From positions 1 through 7,186 of the forward strand of contig JANYEU010000197.1 in the NCBI GenBank assembly GCA_025362915.1: a stretch of DNA of 7,186 bases, written 5' to 3'. Under the pieces are notes generated by a model. It was given only the letters and a program-made list of their open reading frames with translations, had not been told where the DNA came from and searched no databases. The translations under genes and the position numbers were made by a program. Source of the DNA: Chitinophagaceae bacterium (GTDB lineage: Bacteria; Bacteroidota; Bacteroidia; Chitinophagales; Chitinophagaceae). This document shows, piece after piece, positions 1 to 6,254 of the stretch (within the stretch, counting starts at the first letter, position 1; every line of letters begins with the position of its first letter).

Positions 1-390
1 AATGTGGAAAGCCTTAGCATGGCTGAAATAGAAAAGACAGTAGTTGTATTGGCTACAAAGGCAAGGGACAGCAAGCTTACTGCCGATGACTTGCAAGGAG
101 GCACATTTACCATTACCAATGGTGGTGTTTTTGGTAGTTTGATGAGTACGCCTATTATTAATGCACCACAAAGTGCCATATTGGGTATGCACAAGATACA
201 GGATAGGGCAATGGTGATAGATGGTAAGGTAGAAGTTCGTCCCATGATGTATTTGGCATTGAGCTACGATCACCGTGTGATAGATGGACGTGAGAGTGTA
301 AGCTTTTTGGTAAGGGTAAAGGAATTGTTAGAAAACCCTCAGTTGTTATTGATGGGTAAAGACCCGGTTAAGACTTTGTTGGAACTGTAG
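1..390 (+). CDS. sucB: 2-oxoglutarate dehydrogenase E2 (dihydrolipoyl succinyltransferase), 3' fragment
   Basis: This is the last 129 codons of the E2 core of 2-oxoglutarate dehydrogenase. The enzyme transfers the succinyl group from the lipoyl arm to CoA in the TCA cycle, as part of a cytosolic multimeric complex. The frame is open from base 1, so the gene starts to the left of the window and the lipoyl and E1/E3-binding domains are not visible. The fragment shows the conserved stretch GGVFGSLMSTPIIN followed by PQSAILGMH, which is typical of succinyltransferases rather than pyruvate dehydrogenase E2. The catalytic HxxxDG motif is present as YDHRVIDGRES, with His at codon 91 and Asp at codon 95 of the fragment. 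It ends with TAG at 388-390, and a strong terminator follows 40 bp later. The upstream partner sucA is expected outside the window. The main alternative is another 2-oxoacid dehydrogenase E2, which the SucB-like core makes unlikely. Confidence 0.93.
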   Translation, partial: NVESLSMAEIEKTVVVLATKARDSKLTADDLQGGTFTITNGGVFGSLMSTPIINAPQSAILGMHKIQDRAMVIDGKVEVRPMMYLALSYDHRVIDGRESVSFLVRVKELLENPQLLLMGKDPVKTLLEL

Positions 391-397
391 AAAGAAA

Positions 398-432
398 AGT
401 CAATAGTCATAAGTCGATAGTTAATAGTTAAA
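398..432. repeat. Five degenerate heptanucleotide repeats after sucB
   Basis: Directly after the sucB stop lie five consecutive 7-nt units: AGTCAAT, AGTCATA, AGTCGAT, AGTTAAT and AGTTAAA. The last unit runs into the terminator stem. Similar 7-nt periodicity appears around 3508-3528, 3634-3661 and 6198-6239. The series looks like slipped-strand derived intergenic filler. No function can be read from it. Confidence 0.6.
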
Positions 433-474
433 AGAGGCATTCAAGAAGATAATACTTCGGAGAATGCCTCTTTT
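430..474. terminator. Bidirectional intrinsic terminator between convergent genes
   Basis: A perfect 13-bp stem pairs AAAAGAGGCATTC (430-442) with GAATGCCTCTTTT (462-474). A second small stem sits inside the loop, GAAG (445-448) with CTTC (455-458) around ATAATA. The arm ends in T4 on the plus strand (followed by GTTT) and in T4 on the minus strand. It can therefore end both sucB and the convergent minus-strand operon that stops at 552. Confidence 0.85.
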
Positions 475-551
475 GTTTATGGAAGAAGATTTTAATTAAC
501 TTAGTAACGGTAAATACAGTGATGATAAAACTCCTAACTATCTATATATCA

Positions 552-1124
552 TTACTTGCGTATCGTTTCATAATGAAGAGCAATAACTCCGCAAGAAAAT
601 GTTTTTGATTCTACAAGCTTTAATTTGGTTTTCTCTGTAATGTTTTTAAACAATGGCATCCCTTCTCCAAGTAATATTGGATTAATAAATATCCAAAACT
701 CATCAACCAACCCTTCATGCAGTAATGAATGGGAAGCAGACGGACTTGCGAAAATTAAGATATTCTTCCCATCCTGTTTTTTTATCTCATTTATTTTATC
801 TTTAATACCGTCACTTATTACTGTTGCGTTAGTAAGTTCCTTTTCGTTAAGAGTATTAGATAAAACAATTTTAGAAACCTTATTATACCAGGCTGAATGT
901 TCTTTATCATGTTTGGACGCATTTGGTTTATCTCCCGCTGTAGGCCAATAGCTTTGCATCATCTGGTATGTAACCCTTCCATAAAGTGCTGCATCTGCTT
1001 GGTCTGTCATTGTTGCCACAAAATCAAATATAGACTCATCTACATTAATCCAATTCATTTCTCCATTCATTCCTGCAACAAAACCATCTAATGATGCGTG
1101 CATAAAAAATATTAACTTTCTCAT
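552..1124 (-). CDS. Dihydrofolate reductase family protein (RibD C-terminal-like)
   Basis: This 190-residue soluble protein belongs to the RibD-C / dihydrofolate-reductase-like fold. The family contains NAD(P)H-dependent reductases related to the RibD reductase domain and small stand-alone proteins such as Bacillus YyaP/YwjB. Most stand-alone members have no proven substrate, so no reaction is assigned. Visible hallmarks are the N-terminal strand followed by SLDGF (residues 11-15), the nucleotide-contact motif LYGRVTY (47-53), the central strand KIVLSN (85-90), FASPSASHSLL (125-135), and the C-terminal signature GLVDEFW ... NPILLGEGMPLF (138-159). The length is normal and no motif is missing. 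The ATG lies 15 bp after the stop of the VOC gene, so the two are almost certainly one transcript, and the 430-474 hairpin lies downstream. No clear Shine-Dalgarno sequence is present, which is usual in Bacteroidota. It is not a classical FolA. Confidence 0.88.
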   Translation of the reverse strand: MRKLIFFMHASLDGFVAGMNGEMNWINVDESIFDFVATMTDQADAALYGRVTYQMMQSYWPTAGDKPNASKHDKEHSAWYNKVSKIVLSNTLNEKELTNATVISDGIKDKINEIKKQDGKNILIFASPSASHSLLHEGLVDEFWIFINPILLGEGMPLFKNITEKTKLKLVESKTFSCGVIALHYETIRK

Positions 1125-1139
1125 TTGCTCTTTACTGTT

Positions 1140-1577
1140 TTAAATTTTCCCTTTATATTTTGGATCAAAATCTACCATCCATTCAATGCCATATTTATCT
1201 CTAAACATACCAAAATAAGAACCCCAAGGGCTGTCGCCAATGGGTGCTTCAATTTGACCGCCTGCCGACAGTCCATTAAATAATTTGTCTGCCTCTTCCT
1301 TGCTTTCTGCACTTATGGCAATCTTACTTCTATTTTCATTTTCATTGGTCGGTTCCATACTATCAGGAACGTCATTAGCCATTAAAATATTTTTTCCAAT
1401 AGGCAAGGCAATGTGCATGATCTTATTGGCATCATTTTCTGCTACCGGGCATTCGTCACTTGCCAAGTCTTTAAAACGCATGATTTGTGCGAACTCTCCG
1501 CCAAAGACTGATTTGTAAAAATTGAATGCTTCTTCGGCATTTCCGTTAAAGTTTATGTGTGGATTAATAAGTGCCAT
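1140..1577 (-). CDS. VOC family protein, PhnB-like
   Basis: This 145-residue protein has the vicinal-oxygen-chelate (glyoxalase/bleomycin-resistance) fold, PhnB-like subgroup. Members are often annotated as 3-demethylubiquinone-9 3-methyltransferase-like, but this is a fold label and not a proven activity. Seen in the sequence are the opening strand INPHINFNGNAEEAFNFYKSVFGGEF (residues 4-29), NKIMHIALPIGKNILMAND (51-69), the second-repeat strand and helix KIAISAESKEEADKLFNGLSAGG (85-107), and the terminal WGSYFGMFRDKYGIEWMVDF (118-137). His7, His55 and Glu132 sit where VOC enzymes usually place metal ligands; this assignment is inferred. It is the first gene of the minus-strand operon, with a TAnnTTTG element 22 bp upstream of its ATG. 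Pairing of a VOC protein with a RibD-C-like reductase suggests handling of small toxic or xenobiotic molecules, but the sequence alone does not show a substrate. Confidence 0.9.
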   Translation of the reverse strand: MALINPHINFNGNAEEAFNFYKSVFGGEFAQIMRFKDLASDECPVAENDANKIMHIALPIGKNILMANDVPDSMEPTNENENRSKIAISAESKEEADKLFNGLSAGGQIEAPIGDSPWGSYFGMFRDKYGIEWMVDFDPKYKGKI

Positions 1578-1598
1578 ATTGCTTTTATTTTATGATGT

Positions 1599-1606
1599 CA
1601 AATCTA
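1599..1606 (-). promoter_or_regulatory. Putative -7 element for the VOC/reductase operon
   Basis: On the minus strand this reads TAGATTTG, an exact match to the Bacteroidota -7 consensus TAnnTTTG. It lies 22 bp upstream of the VOC ATG at 1577, giving an expected leader of roughly 15 nt. No good TTTG -33 box is found at the normal distance upstream, so the promoter is weak or depends on an activator. Confidence 0.45.
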
Positions 1607-1753
1607 TAACTTTTTTCTACGCTACAGTTGTTGACTCACTAATATTTCAAAGTGGTTATTTGGGTTATACAGGTACTGAAGGAATAGTAATCCCCAGACT
1701 AGCTGGGTTGTGATAGCACTCCGATTTTACTTATTGGGGTATTCATAGGCTAA

Positions 1754-1793
1754 GTGATTATATTTATAAAGGCTATATAAATAATAGCATCAC
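1754..1793. repeat. AT-rich 15-bp imperfect hairpin
   Basis: The left arm 1754-1768 (GTGAT, TAT, ATTTATA) pairs with the right arm 1776-1793 (TATAAAT, ATA, ATCAC). The right arm carries a single bulged A at 1783 and a bulged GC at 1787-1788. The loop is AAGGCTA (1769-1775). There is no T-run after it on either strand, so it is not a standard intrinsic terminator. Confidence 0.5.
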
Positions 1794-1873
1794 CCGAAGA
1801 TTTGCTGCAAATACATTTTTGTCTATTTTAAGCGTAATACAATAGGACCTTTAATGGTGATAGTTTAACCTTG

Positions 1874-1978
1874 GTATTGACGCCCCTTTTACATTTTTAA
1901 ATACGCACATTTCTTCTTAAACGATTATTAATCGATCAACAAAAAATTGTTGTCTTATACTTCCAGTAGCGTCAATAC
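1874..1978. repeat. Dispersed 10-bp inverted repeat
   Basis: GTATTGACGC at 1874-1883 is matched by its exact reverse complement GCGTCAATAC at 1969-1978. Next to each copy there is also a related block: CCCCTTTTACATTT follows the left copy, and on the minus strand CCCTTACATTT precedes the right copy. The ends may be the relic of a small element about 105 bp long, or a pair of protein-binding sites. Confidence 0.4.
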
Positions 1979-2074
1979 AAATGTAAGGGACGAATATACC
2001 CATCAAGTATCCTATTTCATACCTAAAATATTTCCATTCCTCCCCAAAAATCTCACTTATTGCCAAAAATGGGA

Positions 2075-2269
2075 CACTTATTTGATTAATTATATGCCCT
2101 AAATTTTTATACAGCACACTTATTTGATCAATTATATGCCCTAAATTTTTATACAGTACACTTATTGGACGAATTATATGCCCTAAATTTTTATACAGCA
2201 CACTTATTGCGCGAATTATATGCCCTAAATTTTCGTACAGCACACTTAATGTGCTAATAATATGCCCTT
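2075..2269. repeat. 42-bp tandem repeat array (4 full units plus a partial)
   Basis: Full units lie at 2075-2116, 2117-2158, 2159-2200 and 2201-2242, and a diverged partial unit starts at 2243. Each begins CACTTATT, then has a variable hexamer, then ATTATATGCCCTAAATTT, and ends near TACAGCA. The hexamers are TGATTA, TGATCA, GGACGA, GCGCGA and, in the partial unit, GTGCTA. Outside this block the four full units differ by only a few bases. A further CACTTATTG copy at 2054-2062 precedes the array. The unit is divisible by three and is open on the minus strand as a 14-residue repeat of the form LYKNLGHII-xx-ISV. It also equals four helical turns of DNA, so copies would face the same side. The array ends about 95 bp upstream of a promoter. 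Confidence 0.9.
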
Positions 2270-2362
2270 GGTTTGCTGCATGATGGCTTGTTTTCAGGGT
2301 TATTAAGCCATTTTCAATTAAAATTAATTTATTTTGAAAAAAAAAATAAATAGTTGAAATAA

Positions 2363-2392
2363 TTTGGAATCATGAAATAAAAGGTATATTTG
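2363..2392 (+). promoter_or_regulatory. Bacteroidota-type promoter for the 314-residue gene
   Basis: A -33 box TTTG (2363-2366) and a -7 box TATATTTG (2385-2392, consensus TAnnTTTG) are separated by 18 bp. A run of ten A residues (2337-2346) lies upstream and could act like an UP element. The expected start point near 2398 gives a leader of about 135 nt before the ATG at 2533. This is the best promoter match in the window. Confidence 0.7.
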
Positions 2393-2532
2393 TGTCGTTC
2401 AAAAAATGATTATCGTTTTCTTATTAGGTTATTACTCCACTATAACAAAAGTGTAGCCGCAACAGGGGATATCGCGATGGTTGGTTAAATAGATTTATTA
2501 ATCGTTTTACATCACCTTTTAAAGTATTTCTT

Positions 2533-3477
2533 ATGGCTAAGTACACAAAAAAGTTCCCGCAATCCAGCATTGGCTACCAACGAGCAATGACCAAAGCAAA
2601 AGAAAAGAAAGATGGGGTAGAACATCCTGACGACAATATTCTTACCGCTACTACATCCACCCGTTTAGATACAGATTATGCTGCTTTTGAAGCTGCAAAA
2701 AATGCCATTGATGCTAAAAGTGGTATTTATCACAATGCAGTGGCAGATGCCCGCCCACAACGCATATTACTTAGAGAAAGTATTGTCAGCTTTTATGAGA
2801 GAATGAATACCCTCATTAAAAAAGGTAAAATATCTGCTGCAGATCGCGCTTATTATGGATTAAGCATTACGAACAGACAGATGCCTTTAATGAATACCGA
2901 CGATTTGCTTTTGGCTGCTGCCGCAAAGGTTTTAAGTGGAGATATATTGCGCAGGGCTGCAGGCGGTATTGCCATGGACGATCCTACCATTGCTGAGTTT
3001 ACCATTGTTTACAATATTGCAAAACCATTTATCACCGCTATCAGCAATGCTCTTACTGCATTGAATAATGCCAAAGCGGATTTGGAAAAACAAACACCCG
3101 AAATAAAAGACCTTATCAAACACGTATGGGATGATGTGGTAGGGCATTATAGTTTGAGTACCCCTGCTGCCAGAAGACAACAAGCCCGTTTGTGGGGTGT
3201 GCGTTATCAAAGTGTGGGTATAGCCTCTACCATTACAGGCGTTTGTAAGGATAGTGTAACCGGTGCTCTTTTGTTTAATGTGCAACTGCACCTTGTAGGC
3301 GTAGGGCGTAAGGTGCTATCGGATGCGGAAGGTAGATTTGTTATAAATACCTCTCTTTTTGAAGACCTGACCATACTTGCCAAACTAATAGGCTACGAAG
3401 ATTTTACCCTTGACTTTTTTAAGGAAGACGGCGTTACGATAGCTGTTAGCATAGTAATGGTGAAGAAGATTGTTTAG
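2533..3477 (+). CDS. Unknown protein: helical N-terminal domain plus carboxypeptidase-regulatory-like domain
   Basis: I cannot name this 314-residue protein. Residues 1-45 are polar and lysine-rich (MAKYTKKFPQSSIGYQRA...), with no signal peptide or membrane segment. Residues about 46-225 are predicted to be mainly helical, with alanine-rich segments at 50-75, 125-145 and 155-200, ending in ARRQQARLWGVRYQ (213-226). Residues about 234-311 look like a carboxypeptidase-regulatory-like beta sandwich: ITGVCKDSVTGALLFNVQLHLVGVGRKVLSDAEGRF, then LIGYEDFTL. This matches the usual pattern of G-x-V-x-D-x-x-T-G-x-x-L, then T/S-D-x-x-G-x-F, then GY. That domain is normally found on exported Bacteroidota proteins, so its occurrence without a visible export signal is odd. 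A similar plan, a helical bundle joined to a small beta domain with an R-x-A-R-x-W-G-V-x-Y junction, seems to recur in Bacteroidota hypothetical proteins; this is from memory and unchecked. It has its own promoter at 2363-2392 and stands alone. Its job is unknown. Confidence 0.8.
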   Translation: MAKYTKKFPQSSIGYQRAMTKAKEKKDGVEHPDDNILTATTSTRLDTDYAAFEAAKNAIDAKSGIYHNAVADARPQRILLRESIVSFYERMNTLIKKGKISAADRAYYGLSITNRQMPLMNTDDLLLAAAAKVLSGDILRRAAGGIAMDDPTIAEFTIVYNIAKPFITAISNALTALNNAKADLEKQTPEIKDLIKHVWDDVVGHYSLSTPAARRQQARLWGVRYQSVGIASTITGVCKDSVTGALLFNVQLHLVGVGRKVLSDAEGRFVINTSLFEDLTILAKLIGYEDFTLDFFKEDGVTIAVSIVMVKKIV

Positions 3478-3540
3478 TACTGATATATGTTAGTATGGGC
3501 GATGGGAGTTACTGGTAATTAACGAATGAACCTTTGCCTT

Positions 3541-3564
3541 GGATGATGTTTGCCAAACACATCC
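3541..3564. repeat. Hairpin in the gap before priA
   Basis: GGATG (3541-3545) plus TGTTT (3547-3551), with a bulged A at 3546, pairs with AAACA (3555-3559) plus CATCC (3560-3564) around the loop GCC. The stem is 10 bp. No T-run follows on either strand, so termination for the upstream gene is uncertain. The rest of the gap 3478-3674 has no clear TAnnTTTG promoter for priA. It also contains degenerate heptamer-like sequence at 3508-3528 and 3634-3661. Confidence 0.5.
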
Positions 3565-3674
3565 CCACAAGTAAAAGCAATAGAAAAGTGATCTTCGAAT
3601 GCCATCTGTAAGTTAATATATAATTGATTGCTGACAACTGGTATCCGATTACTGGTTAACTTGCGCTACTTATT

Positions 3675-6179
3675 ATGGCTCGAAATAAAAATAGCAGTCT
3701 CTTCCCCAATGCTGGTTATACCGCCAATTTGTTTGCAGAAGTCATCATTCCGCTATGGCTGCCCATCACTTATACCTGGGCAATACCTGCCCATTTGCAA
3801 GCGGCGGCAAGGATTGGATTGCGGGTGGAAGTTGATTTGAGGAATAAGAAATATGCGGGTATCATCAAACGGATAACTACAGAAAAGCCCGCTGCATTTG
3901 ATCCAAAAGAATTAACTAATATCTTGGATGATGAGCCAATACTATTTGAAAATCAATTGAAATTATGGAATTGGATAAGTACTTATTATATGTGCAGCGA
4001 AGGGGAAGTGATGCAAGCTGCCGTTCCTGCCAACTTAAAGCTATCTAGCGAAAGTATCTTGATTTGGAACGAAGAAACCAATTATGACCTGAATGATGGC
4101 TCGGCATTTACCGATAATGAATACATTATAGCACAGGCATTGGAAGTAAAAAAGGAACTTCGATTGAGCGAAGTGCAACAGTTGTTGGATTCCAACAATG
4201 TTTATCCCGTAATCAAGAAATTGATAGATAAACAGGTTTGTTTTATATGGGAGGAACTGAAGGAGAAGTTTAAAAGCAAAACGGAAACATACATACTGCT
4301 AAGTCCGGTTTACCATGATGAAGAGCAACTTTCCAAGTTGTTCAATGAGGCAAGGAACCCTGCACCGAAACAAATGGAGTTGCTCCTATCTTATTTGCAC
4401 CTTTCTAAAACAGAAGGAGAGGTTACGCAAAGTACCTTGTTGAAGAAATCTGGCGCATCGGCGGCACAGCTAAAGGGATTGATAGAAAAAGGCATTCTAC
4501 GGGCAGAGAAACGCTCTACAGACAGGATTAAGTTGCTTCCAAAGGATATGAATATGGACTTTGTGCTTTCCTTGGCACAACACACAGCTTTTGACGGAAT
4601 TAATAAATGTTTTGAAGAGAAGAATGTATGCTTGCTGCACGGCGTTACTGCCAGCGGAAAAACGCAGGTGTATATGAAATTGATAGAACAATATATGCAG
4701 CAGGACAAACAAGTGCTGTATATGTTGCCCGAAATAGCGCTGACAGCGCAGATGATACGCAGATTGCAACAACATTTTGGTGGAAACATAGCCATTTATC
4801 ACTCCAAGTTCAATCCAAACGAACGGGTGGAGATATGGAACAAGGTAAAGGATGGACAAATAAAAGTAGTACTTGGCGCACGGAGTTCCTTGTTTCTTCC
4901 CTTTAAGAACTTGGGATTGATAGTGGTGGATGAAGAACACGACGCAAGTTATAAGCAACAGGATCCCGCACCCCGTTATCATGCAAGGGATTCCGCCATT
5001 TATTATGCTTCCTTATTTGGTGCAAAGGTTTTATTGGGAAGCGCCACGCCATCCATAGAAAGTTATTATAATTGCCTGCAAAATAAATACGGATTAGTTT
5101 CATTATCAGAACGTTATGGTAATGTTGATTTGCCTGTAATAACCATTGTTGATTTAAAACCACTTGCTCCCAAAGACAAGAGTAAGGTGGCATTATCGCC
5201 ACAATTATTGGAAGCAATAGCAACATCCTTATCGGAAAAGAAGCAGGTTATATTATTCCAGAACCGGAGAGGGTATAGTCCGTATATGATTTGCAACAAC
5301 TGTGGCTGGATTCCTCAATGCCAGCATTGCAATGTGAGTCTTACGTATCATAAGGCAAAAAACAAACTAAGTTGCCATTATTGCGGCACTACATACCCTG
5401 TTCTGCTTACCTGTGCCGCTTGTGGCAGTCATAACTTTATACAGAAGAACTTTGGCACTGAAAAGCTGGAAGAAATGGTGGCAGAACTGTTCCCCAATGC
5501 AAGGGTTGCGAGGATGGATTACGATACGGTAAAGGGCAAGAATGATCATGACAACCTGATAAAATTATTTGAACAACAGCGGATAGACATCTTGGTAGGC
5601 ACACAGATGGTGGTTAAGGGGCTGGACTTTGAGCATGTAAATCTGGTGGGTATTATTGATGGGGATGGGATATTGCACTTTGCCGACTTTAGGGTAAATG
5701 AACGGGCTTTTCAACTGATGGAACAGGTAAGCGGACGTGCAGGAAGAAAGGATGGCAAGGGAAATGTATTGATACAGGTAAGTAATGTGCAGCACCCAGT
5801 ATTAACTTTTGTACAGAATCATAATTATGTACAACTATATGATTTTGAAAAAGAAGGGAGAAATATTTACCAATATCCGCCATACTATCGGATAATACAA
5901 TTAACCTTTAAACATAGGGATAGTTATGTGGCAGAGGAAGCCGCAAATATGTTATTGCAAGGACTCAAAGTAAACTTTAAGCCTTACCTGCACGGACCGG
6001 CACAACCACCTGTAGACAGGGTTCGCAACCAATATTTATGGGAGATATTGATAAAACTACCCAAGGATGCAGGCATAATAAACCAATGCAAACGGGAGAT
6101 ACAACAACAGATGGGAATAATATTAAGCGATAAAAAGTATAGAAGCACAGGGATTGTGGTGGATGTAGACCCAATCTAG
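3675..6179 (+). CDS. priA: Primosomal protein N' (replication restart helicase PriA)
   Basis: PriA is a superfamily 2 3'-to-5' DNA helicase that recognises stalled or repaired forks and reloads the replicative helicase. Here it is 834 residues, within the usual range for Bacteroidota and longer than the 732 of E. coli. The N-terminal 3'-end-binding domain starts at FAEVIIPLWLPITYTW (from about residue 20). Walker A is GVTASGKT (323-330), the Walker B box is DEEH (419-422) within VVDEEHDASYKQQ, and motif III is GSATPS (455-460). Eight zinc-binding cysteines, 540, 543, 549, 552, 567, 570, 580 and 583, form the four CxxC pairs of the family. The second lobe carries GTQMVVKG (642-649) and QVSGRAGR (684-691). 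All key residues are present, so it should be active. The ATG at 3675 is the first after an in-frame TAA at 3657 and gives an N-terminal extension of about 18 residues. Walker A has Ala where many homologues have Gly or Ser, a mild change. xerD follows after 75 bp. Confidence 0.97.
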   Translation: MARNKNSSLFPNAGYTANLFAEVIIPLWLPITYTWAIPAHLQAAARIGLRVEVDLRNKKYAGIIKRITTEKPAAFDPKELTNILDDEPILFENQLKLWNWISTYYMCSEGEVMQAAVPANLKLSSESILIWNEETNYDLNDGSAFTDNEYIIAQALEVKKELRLSEVQQLLDSNNVYPVIKKLIDKQVCFIWEELKEKFKSKTETYILLSPVYHDEEQLSKLFNEARNPAPKQMELLLSYLHLSKTEGEVTQSTLLKKSGASAAQLKGLIEKGILRAEKRSTDRIKLLPKDMNMDFVLSLAQHTAFDGINKCFEEKNVCLLHGVTASGKTQVYMKLIEQYMQQDKQVLYMLPEIALTAQMIRRLQQHFGGNIAIYHSKFNPNERVEIWNKVKDGQIKVVLGARSSLFLPFKNLGLIVVDEEHDASYKQQDPAPRYHARDSAIYYASLFGAKVLLGSATPSIESYYNCLQNKYGLVSLSERYGNVDLPVITIVDLKPLAPKDKSKVALSPQLLEAIATSLSEKKQVILFQNRRGYSPYMICNNCGWIPQCQHCNVSLTYHKAKNKLSCHYCGTTYPVLLTCAACGSHNFIQKNFGTEKLEEMVAELFPNARVARMDYDTVKGKNDHDNLIKLFEQQRIDILVGTQMVVKGLDFEHVNLVGIIDGDGILHFADFRVNERAFQLMEQVSGRAGRKDGKGNVLIQVSNVQHPVLTFVQNHNYVQLYDFEKEGRNIYQYPPYYRIIQLTFKHRDSYVAEEAANMLLQGLKVNFKPYLHGPAQPPVDRVRNQYLWEILIKLPKDAGIINQCKREIQQQMGIILSDKKYRSTGIVVDVDPI

Positions 6180-6182
6180 TGA

Positions 6183-6240
6183 TGAGTTATGAATTGAAGC
6201 ATAACCATAAACTCATAACTTATATTTCATAACTCACAAT
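6183..6240. repeat. Degenerate heptamers and 11-bp inverted repeat between priA and xerD
   Basis: TGAGTTATGAA (6183-6193) is the exact reverse complement of TTCATAACTCA (6226-6236), so an 11-bp hairpin can form just after the priA stop. Within and beyond it the sequence runs in 7-nt steps from 6198: AGCATAA, CCATAAA, CTCATAA, CTTATAT, TTCATAA, CTCACAA. No U-run follows the hairpin, so it may trim or protect mRNA rather than stop transcription before xerD. Confidence 0.6.
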
Positions 6241-6254
6241 TATAATTAAAAGAA

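Larger units (their letters stand above)
1607..2074. other. Long non-coding gap, left part, no convincing gene
   Basis: No reading frame in this stretch shows a recognisable domain or convincing codon pattern. It holds short inverted repeats: CCCAG/CTGGG (1693-1697 and 1703-1707), ATTTGC-T-GCAAAT (1800-1812), CGATTA-T-TAATCG (1922-1934), CAACAA/TTGTTG (1937-1942 and 1947-1952), and the two larger structures listed separately. A 108-codon minus-strand frame, opening with GTG at 2243 and closing at 1917, crosses part of it. That frame is made of the 42-bp array plus an unrecognised tail. The density of decayed symmetric motifs would fit the remains of an old insertion, but no transposase remnant can be read. 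Confidence 0.5.

Noticed and set aside
1522..1713. Plus-strand 63-codon frame overlapping the VOC gene start
   Set aside because: It overlaps the conserved N-terminus of the VOC protein on the other strand and has no recognisable domain or promoter.
1707..1717. GTTGTGATAGC resembles the start of some Bacteroidota type II CRISPR repeats
   Set aside because: Only about the first eight bases fit, there is a single copy with no spaced repeats, and no cas gene is nearby.
2075..2269. 42-bp array considered as a CRISPR array
   Set aside because: The changing part is only about 6 bp within a 42-bp unit, far too short for spacers, and the units join directly.
2283..2311. Stem ATGGCTT/AAGCCAT with a 15-nt loop followed by TTTTC, as a terminator
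   Set aside because: The stem is only 7 bp with a long loop and a weak T-run, and no gene ends just upstream on the plus strand.
4391..4982. Long minus-strand open frames inside priA
   Set aside because: They lie opposite the conserved helicase motifs of priA, match no family and have an unnatural amino acid make-up. They are shadows of the real gene.
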